Shown here: positions 22,564 to 30,219 of the stretch, in pieces
Layout: each line of letters opens with the position of its first letter
Numbering within the stretch: the first letter of the stretch is position 1
Origin: Mycetocola saprophilus
Lineage (GTDB): Bacteria; Actinomycetota; Actinomycetes; Actinomycetales; Microbacteriaceae
Length of the DNA: 64,000 bases
Direction of reading: 5' to 3'
Assembly (NCBI RefSeq): GCF_000718085.1
Contig: NZ_JOEC01000003.1
Coordinates: forward strand, 1 to 64,000
Notes under the pieces: generated by a model
Told to the model about the DNA's origin: nothing
The model's input: the letters and a program-made list of their open reading frames with translations, nothing else
Database searches by the model: none
Program-made: the position numbers and the translations under genes

Positions 22564-22593
22564 AGCGTAGCGCGGACGATACGACACGCGCAA
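22564..22593 (-). promoter_or_regulatory. Putative promoter of the arg leader/operon
   Basis: On the minus strand, TTGCGC (22588-22593) and TACGCT (22564-22569) are separated by 18 bases. The -10 box ends 7 bases before ATG 22556, which would place transcription start at or next to the leader start codon. Confidence 0.45.
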
Positions 22594-22719
22594 TCTGTGA
22601 CGGACGCACGAATGATCGTATTTATTCCAACGCCACATCCGAGTTGAGGAAACTCTCAGATTGACGCTTTCGACCCGGAAAACGAGAAATTTATCTCAAA
22701 TGCGGTATAGCATCGGGTC

Positions 22720-24285
22720 ATGGCACTTTCTACCGATACTTCCCCCGTAGACATCACCGCCGCCGAACCCATGCGGCAGGTGGGCGCGCTTATTCGTTCG
22801 GCCCGGCAGGACCGTTCCCTCACCCAGGCCCAGCTGGCCGAACGGGTGGGCACCAGCCAATCGGCGATCAACCGGATCGAACAGGGCAGCCAGAACATCT
22901 CGATCGAACTGCTGGCCCGCCTGAGCGTCGCCCTCAAGAGCGAACTGGTGACCTTCGGTGATCGCCCCCGCCCCTCGCACATCCGCGTGGAGGGTGGCCA
23001 CAAGCTCCACGGCTCGATCGCCGTGAACTCCAGCAAGAACGGCGCCGTCGCGCTGCTGTGTGCGGCCCTGATCAACCGCGGCACCACCCGCCTGCACCGC
23101 GTCGCCCGCATCGTCGAGGTCGACCGCATCATCGACGTGCTGCGCAGCATGGGTGTGCAGGTCACCTGGTATGGCGATGACAACAGCGTCGAGATCAAGG
23201 TGCCCGAAAACCTGAACCTCGCCGAGATCGACGCCGATGCCGGCCGTCGCACCCGCTCGGTGCTGATGTTCCTCGGTCCGCTGCTGGGCCGCTTCGACAA
23301 CTTCTCCCTCCCCTATGCCGGCGGCTGCGACCTCGGCACCCGCACCGTCGAACCGCACCTGATCGCCCTGCGCCCCTTCGGGCTCGAGGTTGAGGCGACC
23401 ACCGGCTGGTACCGCGCCACCGTGAGCCACGACGTGCCCGAGCGGGTCAAGGTTGTGCTGACCGAGCGCGGCGACACCGTAACCGAGAACGCGATCATGG
23501 CAGCCGCCGTGCGCGATGGCGTGACCGTGATCCGCAACGCCAGCCCCAACTACATGGTGCAGGACCTCTGCTTCTACCTCCAGGAGCTTGGCATCGAGGT
23601 GGAGGGCATCGGCTCGACCACCCTCACCATCCACGGCAACGCCAACGTCAACGCCGATGTGGACTACTGGCCCAGCGAGGACCCGGTGGAGGCCATGAGC
23701 CTGCTGACCGCCGGCATCGTGACCGGCTCGGAGATCACCGTGACCCGCGTCCCGATCGAGTTCATGGAAATCGAGATGGCGACCCTGTCGGAGATGGGCC
23801 TGCGCTACTCGATGACCGACGAGTATGACGCCGCCAACGGCAAGACCCGCCTGGTGGATATCACCGTGTATCCGTCGGAGCTGCGCGCCCCGATCGACAA
23901 GATCCACCCGATGCCCTTCCCCGGCCTCAACATCGACAACCTGCCCTTCTTTGTGGTCATCGCCGCCTGCGCGACCGGCGACACCCTGATCCACGACTGG
24001 GTCTACGAGGGCCGGGCGATCCACCTCACCGACCTCACCCGCCTGGGTGCCAACGTGCGCCTGCGCGACCCGCACCGCCTGGACGTCTCGGGCCCGACCC
24101 ACTGGTCCGGTGCCGAGGTCTCGTGCCCGCCGGCACTGCGCCCGGCCGTGGTGATCCTACTGGCGATGCTCGCCGCCAAGGGCACCAGCGTGCTGCGCAA
24201 CGTGGACATCATCTCCCGCGGTTACGAGCAGCTACAGGAGCGGCTGATCTCGCTCGGCGCGAAGATCGAAACCTTCCGCGACTAG
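22720..24285 (+). CDS. XRE helix-turn-helix / MurA-like enolpyruvyltransferase fusion
   Basis: 521 aa against about 420-430 for MurA. Residues 20-75 are an XRE-type helix-turn-helix (LTQAQLAERVGTSQSAINRIEQG). From about 88 the protein follows the EPSP/MurA fold: SSKNGAVAL keeps the Lys-Asn pair (K106, N107), GGCDLGTR keeps the PEP-loop Cys (C203) and Arg, the LNIDNLPFF Asp aligns with the catalytic Asp region, and SRGYEQLQERLISLGAKI matches the MurA end. MurA adds enolpyruvate to UDP-GlcNAc, the first step of peptidoglycan synthesis. The fusion could be a second, self-regulating MurA or a regulator with a sensor domain. It diverges from the arg operon. Confidence 0.85.
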   Translation: MALSTDTSPVDITAAEPMRQVGALIRSARQDRSLTQAQLAERVGTSQSAINRIEQGSQNISIELLARLSVALKSELVTFGDRPRPSHIRVEGGHKLHGSIAVNSSKNGAVALLCAALINRGTTRLHRVARIVEVDRIIDVLRSMGVQVTWYGDDNSVEIKVPENLNLAEIDADAGRRTRSVLMFLGPLLGRFDNFSLPYAGGCDLGTRTVEPHLIALRPFGLEVEATTGWYRATVSHDVPERVKVVLTERGDTVTENAIMAAAVRDGVTVIRNASPNYMVQDLCFYLQELGIEVEGIGSTTLTIHGNANVNADVDYWPSEDPVEAMSLLTAGIVTGSEITVTRVPIEFMEIEMATLSEMGLRYSMTDEYDAANGKTRLVDITVYPSELRAPIDKIHPMPFPGLNIDNLPFFVVIAACATGDTLIHDWVYEGRAIHLTDLTRLGANVRLRDPHRLDVSGPTHWSGAEVSCPPALRPAVVILLAMLAAKGTSVLRNVDIISRGYEQLQERLISLGAKIETFRD

Positions 24286-24292
24286 CCGCCAC

Positions 24293-24335
24293 AACGCAAA
24301 ACCCCCGCCCGAATTTCGGGCGGGGGTTCTGCGTT
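24293..24335. terminator. Bidirectional terminator
   Basis: The core stem is 24301-24311 with 24317-24327, extended by outer pairs to 24293-24335 with one mismatch. It lies between the convergent MurA-like gene and the next minus-strand gene. Confidence 0.88.
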
Positions 24336-24339
24336 CACG

Positions 24340-25344
24340 CTAGAGGCTCAGGCGACCCTCGAGGAGTTCGCGCAGCAGGCGAACGATGTCTTCCCGCTGG
24401 CTCTCGGTCAGGAAGCTAGGCAGCGTGTGCACCTCGCCGGGCGCGACGATCAGGCGGCCCTTTTCGGCCCGGATCGCGGCCGGATCGATGCCCGCGCGCG
24501 GGGTGCTGACCGGATCCTCCATCAGATCCCGCGAGTGGATAGCCGCTCCGGTGAGCACGCTCCCGTAGGGGCCGGCGAGGGTGCTGTCAGTGATCGAGAG
24601 CAGAATCGGCTCGTCGGCGCTCAGCTTCAGCACCTTGCTGAGCTTGGCACGCTGCTTGAGCCGCTTGGGAGACTCATCCGATCCCGGCACCACGATGTCG
24701 CCCAGGCCGAGTTCGCGCAGACGCTCCGGCAGCGAGGTCGCGGACGCGGGCGCCTCCGTGGCGACGCTGCCGCCGAGCGTGGGCAGCAGCGCCAGCACCA
24801 GGGCCACCATCGAGGAGAGCCGCTGGAGCGCCGCGGACCACACCTCGGCCGAGGTGACCTGGTGCGCCCACTTCCACTCAAACTTGGCGATCGCCTGCTC
24901 GGTAATGGCCTGCGCGCTGGCGGCGATCCCCTCGGGGCCCGAAAACAGCGGCACGATGCGCGGGGCCTGCGCACCGAAGAGTCCGCTCGGCGAATCGCGC
25001 ACATAGACCGCGCCGCTGGTCAGTAGGAATCCCACCGGCTCGCGGCCGCGGGTGATGCGGTTGACCGAGGAGAATCCCAGAAAGAGCAGCGGAAACTCGT
25101 CGGTTCCCGCGAGGTCGGGCGCGAGCCCATCCGCGGCCGCCCAGAAGATCTCCTCGGCATCGGAGAACGGGTGTTGGGCCGGTGCCACCGCGGGGAACGT
25201 GAGCCGTTCCAGGTCCTCCCGGGCCGGAGCCGGCTCGCCCTCAAGCGCACCCTCAACCTCGGCGGAGATCGCCGTGGAGAGCGTGATCCACTGCGCCCGG
25301 GTTTGCGGCGTCAGCGCGGCGATAAATTCAGCCTGTGTGGTCAT
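24340..25344 (-). CDS. Protein of unknown function
   Basis: 334 aa from ATG 25344 (MTTQAEF). The frame is open to 25389, but that part runs into a terminator stem. It looks cytosolic, with one hydrophobic helix (about 175-195). The C-terminal third (ILLSITDSTLAGPYGSVLTG, then HSRDLMEDP) reads like a beta-rich domain, but I do not recognise the family. Confidence 0.7.
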   Translation of the reverse strand: MTTQAEFIAALTPQTRAQWITLSTAISAEVEGALEGEPAPAREDLERLTFPAVAPAQHPFSDAEEIFWAAADGLAPDLAGTDEFPLLFLGFSSVNRITRGREPVGFLLTSGAVYVRDSPSGLFGAQAPRIVPLFSGPEGIAASAQAITEQAIAKFEWKWAHQVTSAEVWSAALQRLSSMVALVLALLPTLGGSVATEAPASATSLPERLRELGLGDIVVPGSDESPKRLKQRAKLSKVLKLSADEPILLSITDSTLAGPYGSVLTGAAIHSRDLMEDPVSTPRAGIDPAAIRAEKGRLIVAPGEVHTLPSFLTESQREDIVRLLRELLEGRLSL

Positions 25345-25360
25345 CGTTGGCCCCTTCGGT

Positions 25361-25392
25361 TGAGTGCGGGTCGCGATTGCGACCCGCACTCA
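25361..25392 (-). terminator. Terminator, 14-bp perfect stem
   Basis: Arms 25361-25374 and 25379-25392 pair perfectly around GATT. It lies downstream of the minus-strand gene ending at 25446. Confidence 0.85.
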
Positions 25393-25445
25393 GTGTAGGA
25401 ATCCCCCGGGCCGCCGACAAGAGGGCGGTTCCTGCGAGGTCCCGA

Positions 25446-26309
25446 TTAGAGCGGAATCGGGCCGCGTGATGCGACCGTGCCGGTGCCGGTCAGCGTTTGC
25501 TGGCAACTGTTGGTGCCGGTCACGGTGACATCCAGGTGCGCGGCGTAGTCGCCGAGTCGACTATCAGCCGCCACCTCGCTGTCGGGATGCTGGGCCTGTA
25601 GCTCGGCGGTGATGGCCGCAATCTGAGCGTCGATCTCCTCGACATTGGAGGTGTCACCATCCTCGGCAAACCCAAGCAGGAACCAGCCATCCTCCACCTG
25701 ATCAACCACGCGGGGCACGGTACTCGTCACCGTGAACGTCTGGGTGTGCAGCGTTTGGCGTCCACCGTTTCCGTCAGACACACTCCAGGTCACCGTTTCC
25801 GGGACCGTGTCGGTACCGATGATCCGGGTGAGCAGGGTCGGGTCGGCCACAACCATCGCGTTCAGTTCGGCGTTTTCGAAGCGAATCCGGTCACCCTCGA
25901 AGTTCCAGCCATACTCAAGGGCAACCGTCCCGGTGATCGGCGAATCCTCGGGGACACACACCGTGGGGCTCGGCGACGGAGTGGGACTCGGAGTGACAGA
26001 AGGACTCGGGGTAGCCGTGGGCTCGGGCGTCAAAGTTGGGTCGACGCTGGGCTGGACCACGGGATTGGATGAGGTCGCGGGCGCACTCACGCAGTGTTCG
26101 GGCATCGCAGCCTGTGCCGGGGTGGATCCATCAAGCACGGGGATCCCCACCAGGAGCAGCAGCCCCAGGGCACCACCCAACATCATCCGACGGCGGGCAC
26201 CGCGGGTCATAAACCCGATCAGCGCGGCGCCGATCAGGATCGTGGCGGCGGCGATGCCTAGCAGCAGCGGTCCGTTTATGCCGGTCTCCACCAGCACACA
26301 GTCAGTCAT
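25446..26309 (-). CDS. Surface/membrane protein with N-terminal sorting-signal-like segment and Pro/Thr/Ser linker
   Basis: 287 aa from ATG 26309, preceded by GGAG at 9 bases; an ATG at 26324 is in frame. The N-terminus reads LVETG, a hydrophobic stretch and then RGARRR, which looks like a sortase sorting signal but stands at the wrong end. A second membrane segment follows, then a linker with TPEPTATPSPSVTPSPTPS. The C-terminal domain of about 170 residues is probably extracellular. A TACTAT box at 26351-26356 may be the promoter -10. Function unknown. Confidence 0.7.
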   Translation of the reverse strand: MTDCVLVETGINGPLLLGIAAATILIGAALIGFMTRGARRRMMLGGALGLLLLVGIPVLDGSTPAQAAMPEHCVSAPATSSNPVVQPSVDPTLTPEPTATPSPSVTPSPTPSPSPTVCVPEDSPITGTVALEYGWNFEGDRIRFENAELNAMVVADPTLLTRIIGTDTVPETVTWSVSDGNGGRQTLHTQTFTVTSTVPRVVDQVEDGWFLLGFAEDGDTSNVEEIDAQIAAITAELQAQHPDSEVAADSRLGDYAAHLDVTVTGTNSCQQTLTGTGTVASRGPIPL

Positions 26310-26411
26310 CACGGGTGTCTCCATCAAGTGAAAAAATCAGGGTTGCTCTAATAGTAACCAAACACTCGATATTTAAAGTAGATTGCCGTGAAACCGGATC
26401 GATGTGCCGGG

Positions 26412-26966
26412 CTAGGCCTTCGGGTATCGCTGCGCGGCCTCGGCGGCATCCACCGGGGGCAGCGCCGACCAGGGGAAGGTGATCCACTTATCGGTGTTCT
26501 TCCACACGAAGTCGGGCTCCAGGATGGTGCGCGGCTTGGAGTACAGGGTGACCGTGCGCACATCGGCGCCGTCGCCCTGCAGCATCCGCTGCACGAGCTC
26601 GAGGGTGCGACCCGAGTCCGATACGTCGTCCACCAGCAGCACGCGGCTCCCGGCGAGCGCGGGACCGTCGAGCATCGGCGGCAGCAGGACCGGCTCGGGC
26701 AGGGTCAGGTGTACGTCGGTGTAAAACTCCACGTTGATCGAGCCGCAGTTCTTGACCCCCAGCGCATAGGCGATCGAACCCGCCAGCAGCAGGCCACCGC
26801 GGGCGATGGCCACCACAAACTCCGGGGCAAAACCGTCCTGAACCACCTGGGCTGCCAGGTCGCGGGTCGCGTCGCCAAACCCGTCCCAGCTGAGAACCTC
26901 GCGCTCGGGATCGGTGGATACTTCGGTGTTCTTTGGTGCCGATGCGGCGGCGGGGGTCTCGGTCAT
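26412..26966 (-). CDS. Purine-type phosphoribosyltransferase
   Basis: 184 aa from ATG 26966. The PRPP-binding motif is RVLLVDDVSDSGRTLELV, and VVAIARGGLLLAGSIAYALG is the pyrophosphate loop region; the end carries the FPWS aromatic signature of xanthine/hypoxanthine-guanine PRTases. It probably salvages purine bases to nucleotides. The base specificity cannot be read from sequence. Confidence 0.85.
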   Translation of the reverse strand: MTETPAAASAPKNTEVSTDPEREVLSWDGFGDATRDLAAQVVQDGFAPEFVVAIARGGLLLAGSIAYALGVKNCGSINVEFYTDVHLTLPEPVLLPPMLDGPALAGSRVLLVDDVSDSGRTLELVQRMLQGDGADVRTVTLYSKPRTILEPDFVWKNTDKWITFPWSALPPVDAAEAAQRYPKA

Positions 26967-27086
26967 TTCTCCACAGTAGCCAGTCGGGGCTGACGGCGCG
27001 AACTCTGCCCCCTCAAACTGGGTCTTGGCTCCACGGGAATCGCGTGCAAAGCTGGGGCGGACATCCATGTGCGACGGGGGAAAACA

Positions 27087-28049
27087 ATGGTTGTAGGTTC
27101 TGCGCCGCTATTGGGAGTATTGCTGGCACTGGTCAGCGCGGCCGTCTTGGCGGTGGGCAATCTCTGGCAGAGTCGCGGGGTCAACCTGGTCTCCGCGGCG
27201 GCCGAACGCACCGGGGAATCCAAAACCTCCTTTCTCCTGCTGCTCAAGACCCCGATCTGGCTGGCCGGCAGCGCGCTGTTTGGGATCGCGATCCTGCTGC
27301 AGATGGGCAGTCTGGCCTTTGCCCCGCTGATCCTGGTGCAGCCCATCGGCGTGACCGCCCTGGTGTTCTCGGCGATCCTGAATTCCCGGGTACGCCGGGC
27401 GCCCCTGCCGCGACGGGTGCTGTTGGGTATCGCGATCTCCCTGGTCGGGGTGATCGCCTACGTGGTGATCGCCGCGCTGGTGAGTAAGCAGAAGCCGATC
27501 AGCGACGGCCAGCTGATCGCGATCCTGGTGACCCTGGCCGGTGTGCTCGCGATCGCGGCGGCCATCCGTTTCGGAACCCGGGGCACCACCAAGGCCCCCA
27601 TCTTCTATGTGGTGCTGGGCGGAATCTTCTCGGGCTTTGTCGCCACCCTCGGCAAGACCGTGATCCTCCGGGTGGAGACGATGTTTGCCGGACACCGGAT
27701 GGTGTTCGACTCGGGCAGCGTGCTCACCCTGATCTGTATCCTGGGCATCGGCGTCGCGTCGGCCCTGTCGATCTACTTTGTGCAGTACTCGCACACCTGC
27801 AATCCGCCGGATGTGGTGATTGCCGGGCTCACCGTGGTGGATCCCGCGGTCGCCGTGGTCCTGGGGATCGTGATCCTGCACGAGGCCGCCGGGGCCCCGT
27901 GGATCTCGTTTGTCGGATTCCTCGCCGCCGGAGCCGCCGCGTTTGTGGGGGTCGTGATCCTCGCCCGCGCCGAAAGCGCCGAGGAGGCGGATCCCCACAC
28001 CACCGAGACCATCGAGCGCGGCGCCCAGCGCCAGGCCGAGAGCGGCTAG
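27087..28049 (+). CDS. DMT-superfamily membrane transporter
   Basis: 320 aa with nine to ten membrane segments; the architecture and NLWQSRGVNLV near the N-terminus resemble DMT proteins of the NIPA/EamA type in actinobacteria. I chose ATG 27087 because GGGGG lies 6 bases before it; GTG 27069 is an alternative. Substrate unknown. The end of the gene is nearly repeated 90 bases downstream. Confidence 0.8.
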   Translation: MVVGSAPLLGVLLALVSAAVLAVGNLWQSRGVNLVSAAAERTGESKTSFLLLLKTPIWLAGSALFGIAILLQMGSLAFAPLILVQPIGVTALVFSAILNSRVRRAPLPRRVLLGIAISLVGVIAYVVIAALVSKQKPISDGQLIAILVTLAGVLAIAAAIRFGTRGTTKAPIFYVVLGGIFSGFVATLGKTVILRVETMFAGHRMVFDSGSVLTLICILGIGVASALSIYFVQYSHTCNPPDVVIAGLTVVDPAVAVVLGIVILHEAAGAPWISFVGFLAAGAAAFVGVVILARAESAEEADPHTTETIERGAQRQAESG

Positions 28050-28157
28050 CCACACACGTCAGCGGGGACCGAGTGCCCGGCCGAGAACGGCTCGCCTGAC
28101 AGCATGCGCAGTGCCCGGTCCCGGTCCACGAGCGGCTCGCCACATACGTAAGCGGGG
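28041..28157. repeat. Imperfect 27-base direct repeat at the 3' end of the DMT gene
   Basis: 28041-28067 and 28131-28157 match at 24 of 27 positions, 90 bases apart. The first copy includes the transporter's stop codon. A shorter pair, AGTGCCCGG, lies between them (28072-28080, 28110-28118). Confidence 0.85.
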
Positions 28158-28181
28158 CCCCACCAACCGGTGGGGCCCCGC
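28152..28181. terminator. Bidirectional terminator, 13-bp stem
   Basis: Arms 28152-28164 and 28169-28181 pair perfectly around AACC. It lies between the convergent DMT transporter and hydrolase genes. Confidence 0.88.
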
Positions 28182-28193
28182 CCGTGTGTGTGA

Positions 28194-29276
28194 CTACTTC
28201 TTGGCCGCGCCAGCCAGCTGGCGCACCTCCTTGAGCAGGCCGGCGAACTCGTCCTGCTTCTGGGCGGCCACCTCGACAAAGCGCGTCGCCAGGTTCAGGC
28301 CCAGATCGGTCAGCGGACCCACCTGGTGGAAGTGGTGGCTGACATCCCCGGCCAGGCCGCCCTCCAGGGCCAGCTTGCTGACCAGGTCGAGCCGCAGCTC
28401 CTCGGTGCCCTCGGCGAAGCTCAGCTTGTCAAAGTCAACCCAGACGATGTTGGGACGGGTGGTCGACTCAAACGCGTAGCGGCGGTTGGTCAGATCGAGC
28501 ACCACCTGCCAGATGGTCTGCGACGCATCGGGCTTGCCCGGGTCGGGCTGGCGGAAGGGCTGGGCGGCATTGCGGATGATGCTGAACATCGCCGCGATGG
28601 CCTCGAGCTGGGTCTTGGGCTGCTCCTGACGGCCCACATAGTAGGAGGCGCGGGCGAAGCGGTCGGTGGCCAGGGTCGATCCACCCAGCGGCGCATCCCC
28701 ACCGAGGCCCTCGATCTTCGCCGCCAGCTCCAGCTGCTTATCGTAGGTGGGCGAATTGGTCATCACCGTGTACTCCCGGCTGTGATAGACCGTGGGGGTC
28801 CCGTCGGTGTACTCGATGATGGCCGAGTCGCCGGTGGCGTCGTTGATCGCCAGGTGCAGTGTGGGCGGCTTGCCGCTGGTCGGATCCAGCAGCTCGGCGA
28901 TACGGACCTGGGTCTTCTCGGTCCACTCCACGGCCTCGGCCACGGTCTTGAAGTTGTCCAGGTAGTACTGCAGCCAGACGGCCTGGCTCAGCTGGACATC
29001 ACCCTCGCTGGCGGTGCCGTAGTCGGATTCGGCGAGCCACAGGATGTGACCGGCAAACCCCTCCTCGTTCATGCCGTCGCAGGCGACCAGGTCAAACGCG
29101 GTGGCGACCAGGCTGCCGTACTTGGCGGTCCAGGTCAGATCCCCGTTGACCCCGTCGTTACGCTCGATCCCGCGGGGCAGCTTCCACAGGTTGGTGAGCA
29201 GGTCCAGGTGGAAATCCATATTGCGGCCCACGATCACGGCGCCGTTAGCATCGGGCCAAACAACTCTTGTGCACAT
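28194..29276 (-). CDS. Choloylglycine hydrolase / penicillin V acylase family (Ntn hydrolase)
   Basis: 360 aa. The protein begins MCTRVVW, so removal of Met exposes the catalytic N-terminal Cys2. R18 and D21 (GRNMDF) and the MTNSPTYDKQ segment are conserved family positions. These enzymes cleave linear amides such as bile-salt conjugates, penicillin V or acyl-homoserine lactones. Substrate not predictable here. It has no signal peptide, since the Cys must be at residue 2. It follows the YrhK-like gene by 66 bases. Confidence 0.9.
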   Translation of the reverse strand: MCTRVVWPDANGAVIVGRNMDFHLDLLTNLWKLPRGIERNDGVNGDLTWTAKYGSLVATAFDLVACDGMNEEGFAGHILWLAESDYGTASEGDVQLSQAVWLQYYLDNFKTVAEAVEWTEKTQVRIAELLDPTSGKPPTLHLAINDATGDSAIIEYTDGTPTVYHSREYTVMTNSPTYDKQLELAAKIEGLGGDAPLGGSTLATDRFARASYYVGRQEQPKTQLEAIAAMFSIIRNAAQPFRQPDPGKPDASQTIWQVVLDLTNRRYAFESTTRPNIVWVDFDKLSFAEGTEELRLDLVSKLALEGGLAGDVSHHFHQVGPLTDLGLNLATRFVEVAAQKQDEFAGLLKEVRQLAGAAKK

Positions 29277-29342
29277 AGTGTTTCACTTACCTTTCGGAGG
29301 GGCACCGCACGGGTGCCGGTTGTACAGCGATTACAAAGGGGG

Positions 29343-30047
29343 TCAGGAACGGGCATCGGCCTCGGCAGTGCGCCGGTTCCAGCCGAGTTTGGGGAGCACA
29401 ATCATCGAGGCGACAAAGAAGCAGATCGCGCCGATGAAGGTGCCCCAGTTGGCCAGGCCCGCGTCCTTGGCGCTGCCGTCGTTGAGCACAAACGAGCCCG
29501 CGGCGGAAAACGCGAAGGCGAGGCAGCCCAGCATGTTGATGTGGGCCGCCCAGAATCCCGAGCGCCGCGGCTCCCACAGCGTGCCACGGGTGCGGTAGTA
29601 GGCGGTGTAGACCAGGATCGCGCTGAGCAGAAAGGCCACCGATCCCCCGGCGTCGGGGTTCCACACCAGGTGCTTCTCGGTGTCCACTGACTTTGCCCGC
29701 AGCGCCGCCGAGGTGCTGATGTTGAACATGATCGTGCCAAAGCTCTGGGTGGCCGCCGCCAACCGCTCGGCCCGAAACATCTTGCCCGGAGCGTAGGGCA
29801 CCGTGACCACCGGATCCCCACTCAGCACCAGCTGATACAGCCCCGCAGCGGTAAAAAACCAAGCCCCGATAAAGCAGGCCAGGTTCGACGCCGCCGTGTT
29901 GTCAAAGTGCCAGATGTTCATCGCGCTGCCCAGCACAAACAGCGCCGAGCCGATCATGAACAGGGCGCTCTGCCTACTCAGGGTCGGCACCAGGAACGGC
30001 AGCGAGGCCGGCGGTGCCTGGGGGAACGGGGTGCTGCTCTGGGTCAT
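29343..30047 (-). CDS. YrhK-like polytopic membrane protein
   Basis: 234 aa from ATG 30047 with about six membrane segments. The repeated pattern ALFMIGSALFVLGSAMN followed by an aromatic/polar turn resembles YrhK-domain proteins. It lies between glutamate decarboxylase and the Ntn hydrolase on the same strand with short gaps and may share their transcript. Function unknown. Confidence 0.65.
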   Translation of the reverse strand: MTQSSTPFPQAPPASLPFLVPTLSRQSALFMIGSALFVLGSAMNIWHFDNTAASNLACFIGAWFFTAAGLYQLVLSGDPVVTVPYAPGKMFRAERLAAATQSFGTIMFNISTSAALRAKSVDTEKHLVWNPDAGGSVAFLLSAILVYTAYYRTRGTLWEPRRSGFWAAHINMLGCLAFAFSAAGSFVLNDGSAKDAGLANWGTFIGAICFFVASMIVLPKLGWNRRTAEADARS

Positions 30048-30120
30048 GAGTGACGCTTTCTGTCTGCGAGTCCCGGTCCCGCCCACACGATCTGGGGTGT
30101 GGGCGGGACCGGGATGAAGG

Positions 30121-30219
30121 CTAGTGAGCGAACGAGGTGCGGGCCTTTTCGCGCGGACCCTCAGGTACGCGCTGCGGCATGCCTAGTGAGCGAACGAGGT
30201 GCGGGCCTTTTCGCGCGGA
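30121..30219. repeat. 37-base direct repeat duplicating the 3' end of gad
   Basis: 30121-30157 and 30183-30219 are identical and 62 bases apart. The second copy is the last codons and stop of glutamate decarboxylase. The first lies downstream in the gap to the YrhK-like gene, in a different frame relative to gad. Confidence 0.95.

Noticed and set aside
22362..22565. Plus-strand 67-codon ORF opposite the arginine leader
   Set aside because: It has no ribosome site or recognisable motif. The minus-strand ORF fits position, composition and promoter better.
22594..22719. ArgR box between argC and the MurA-like gene
   Set aside because: GAATGATCGTATTTATTC near 22610 has short inverted ends but does not match an ARG box well enough, and no ArgR is in the window.
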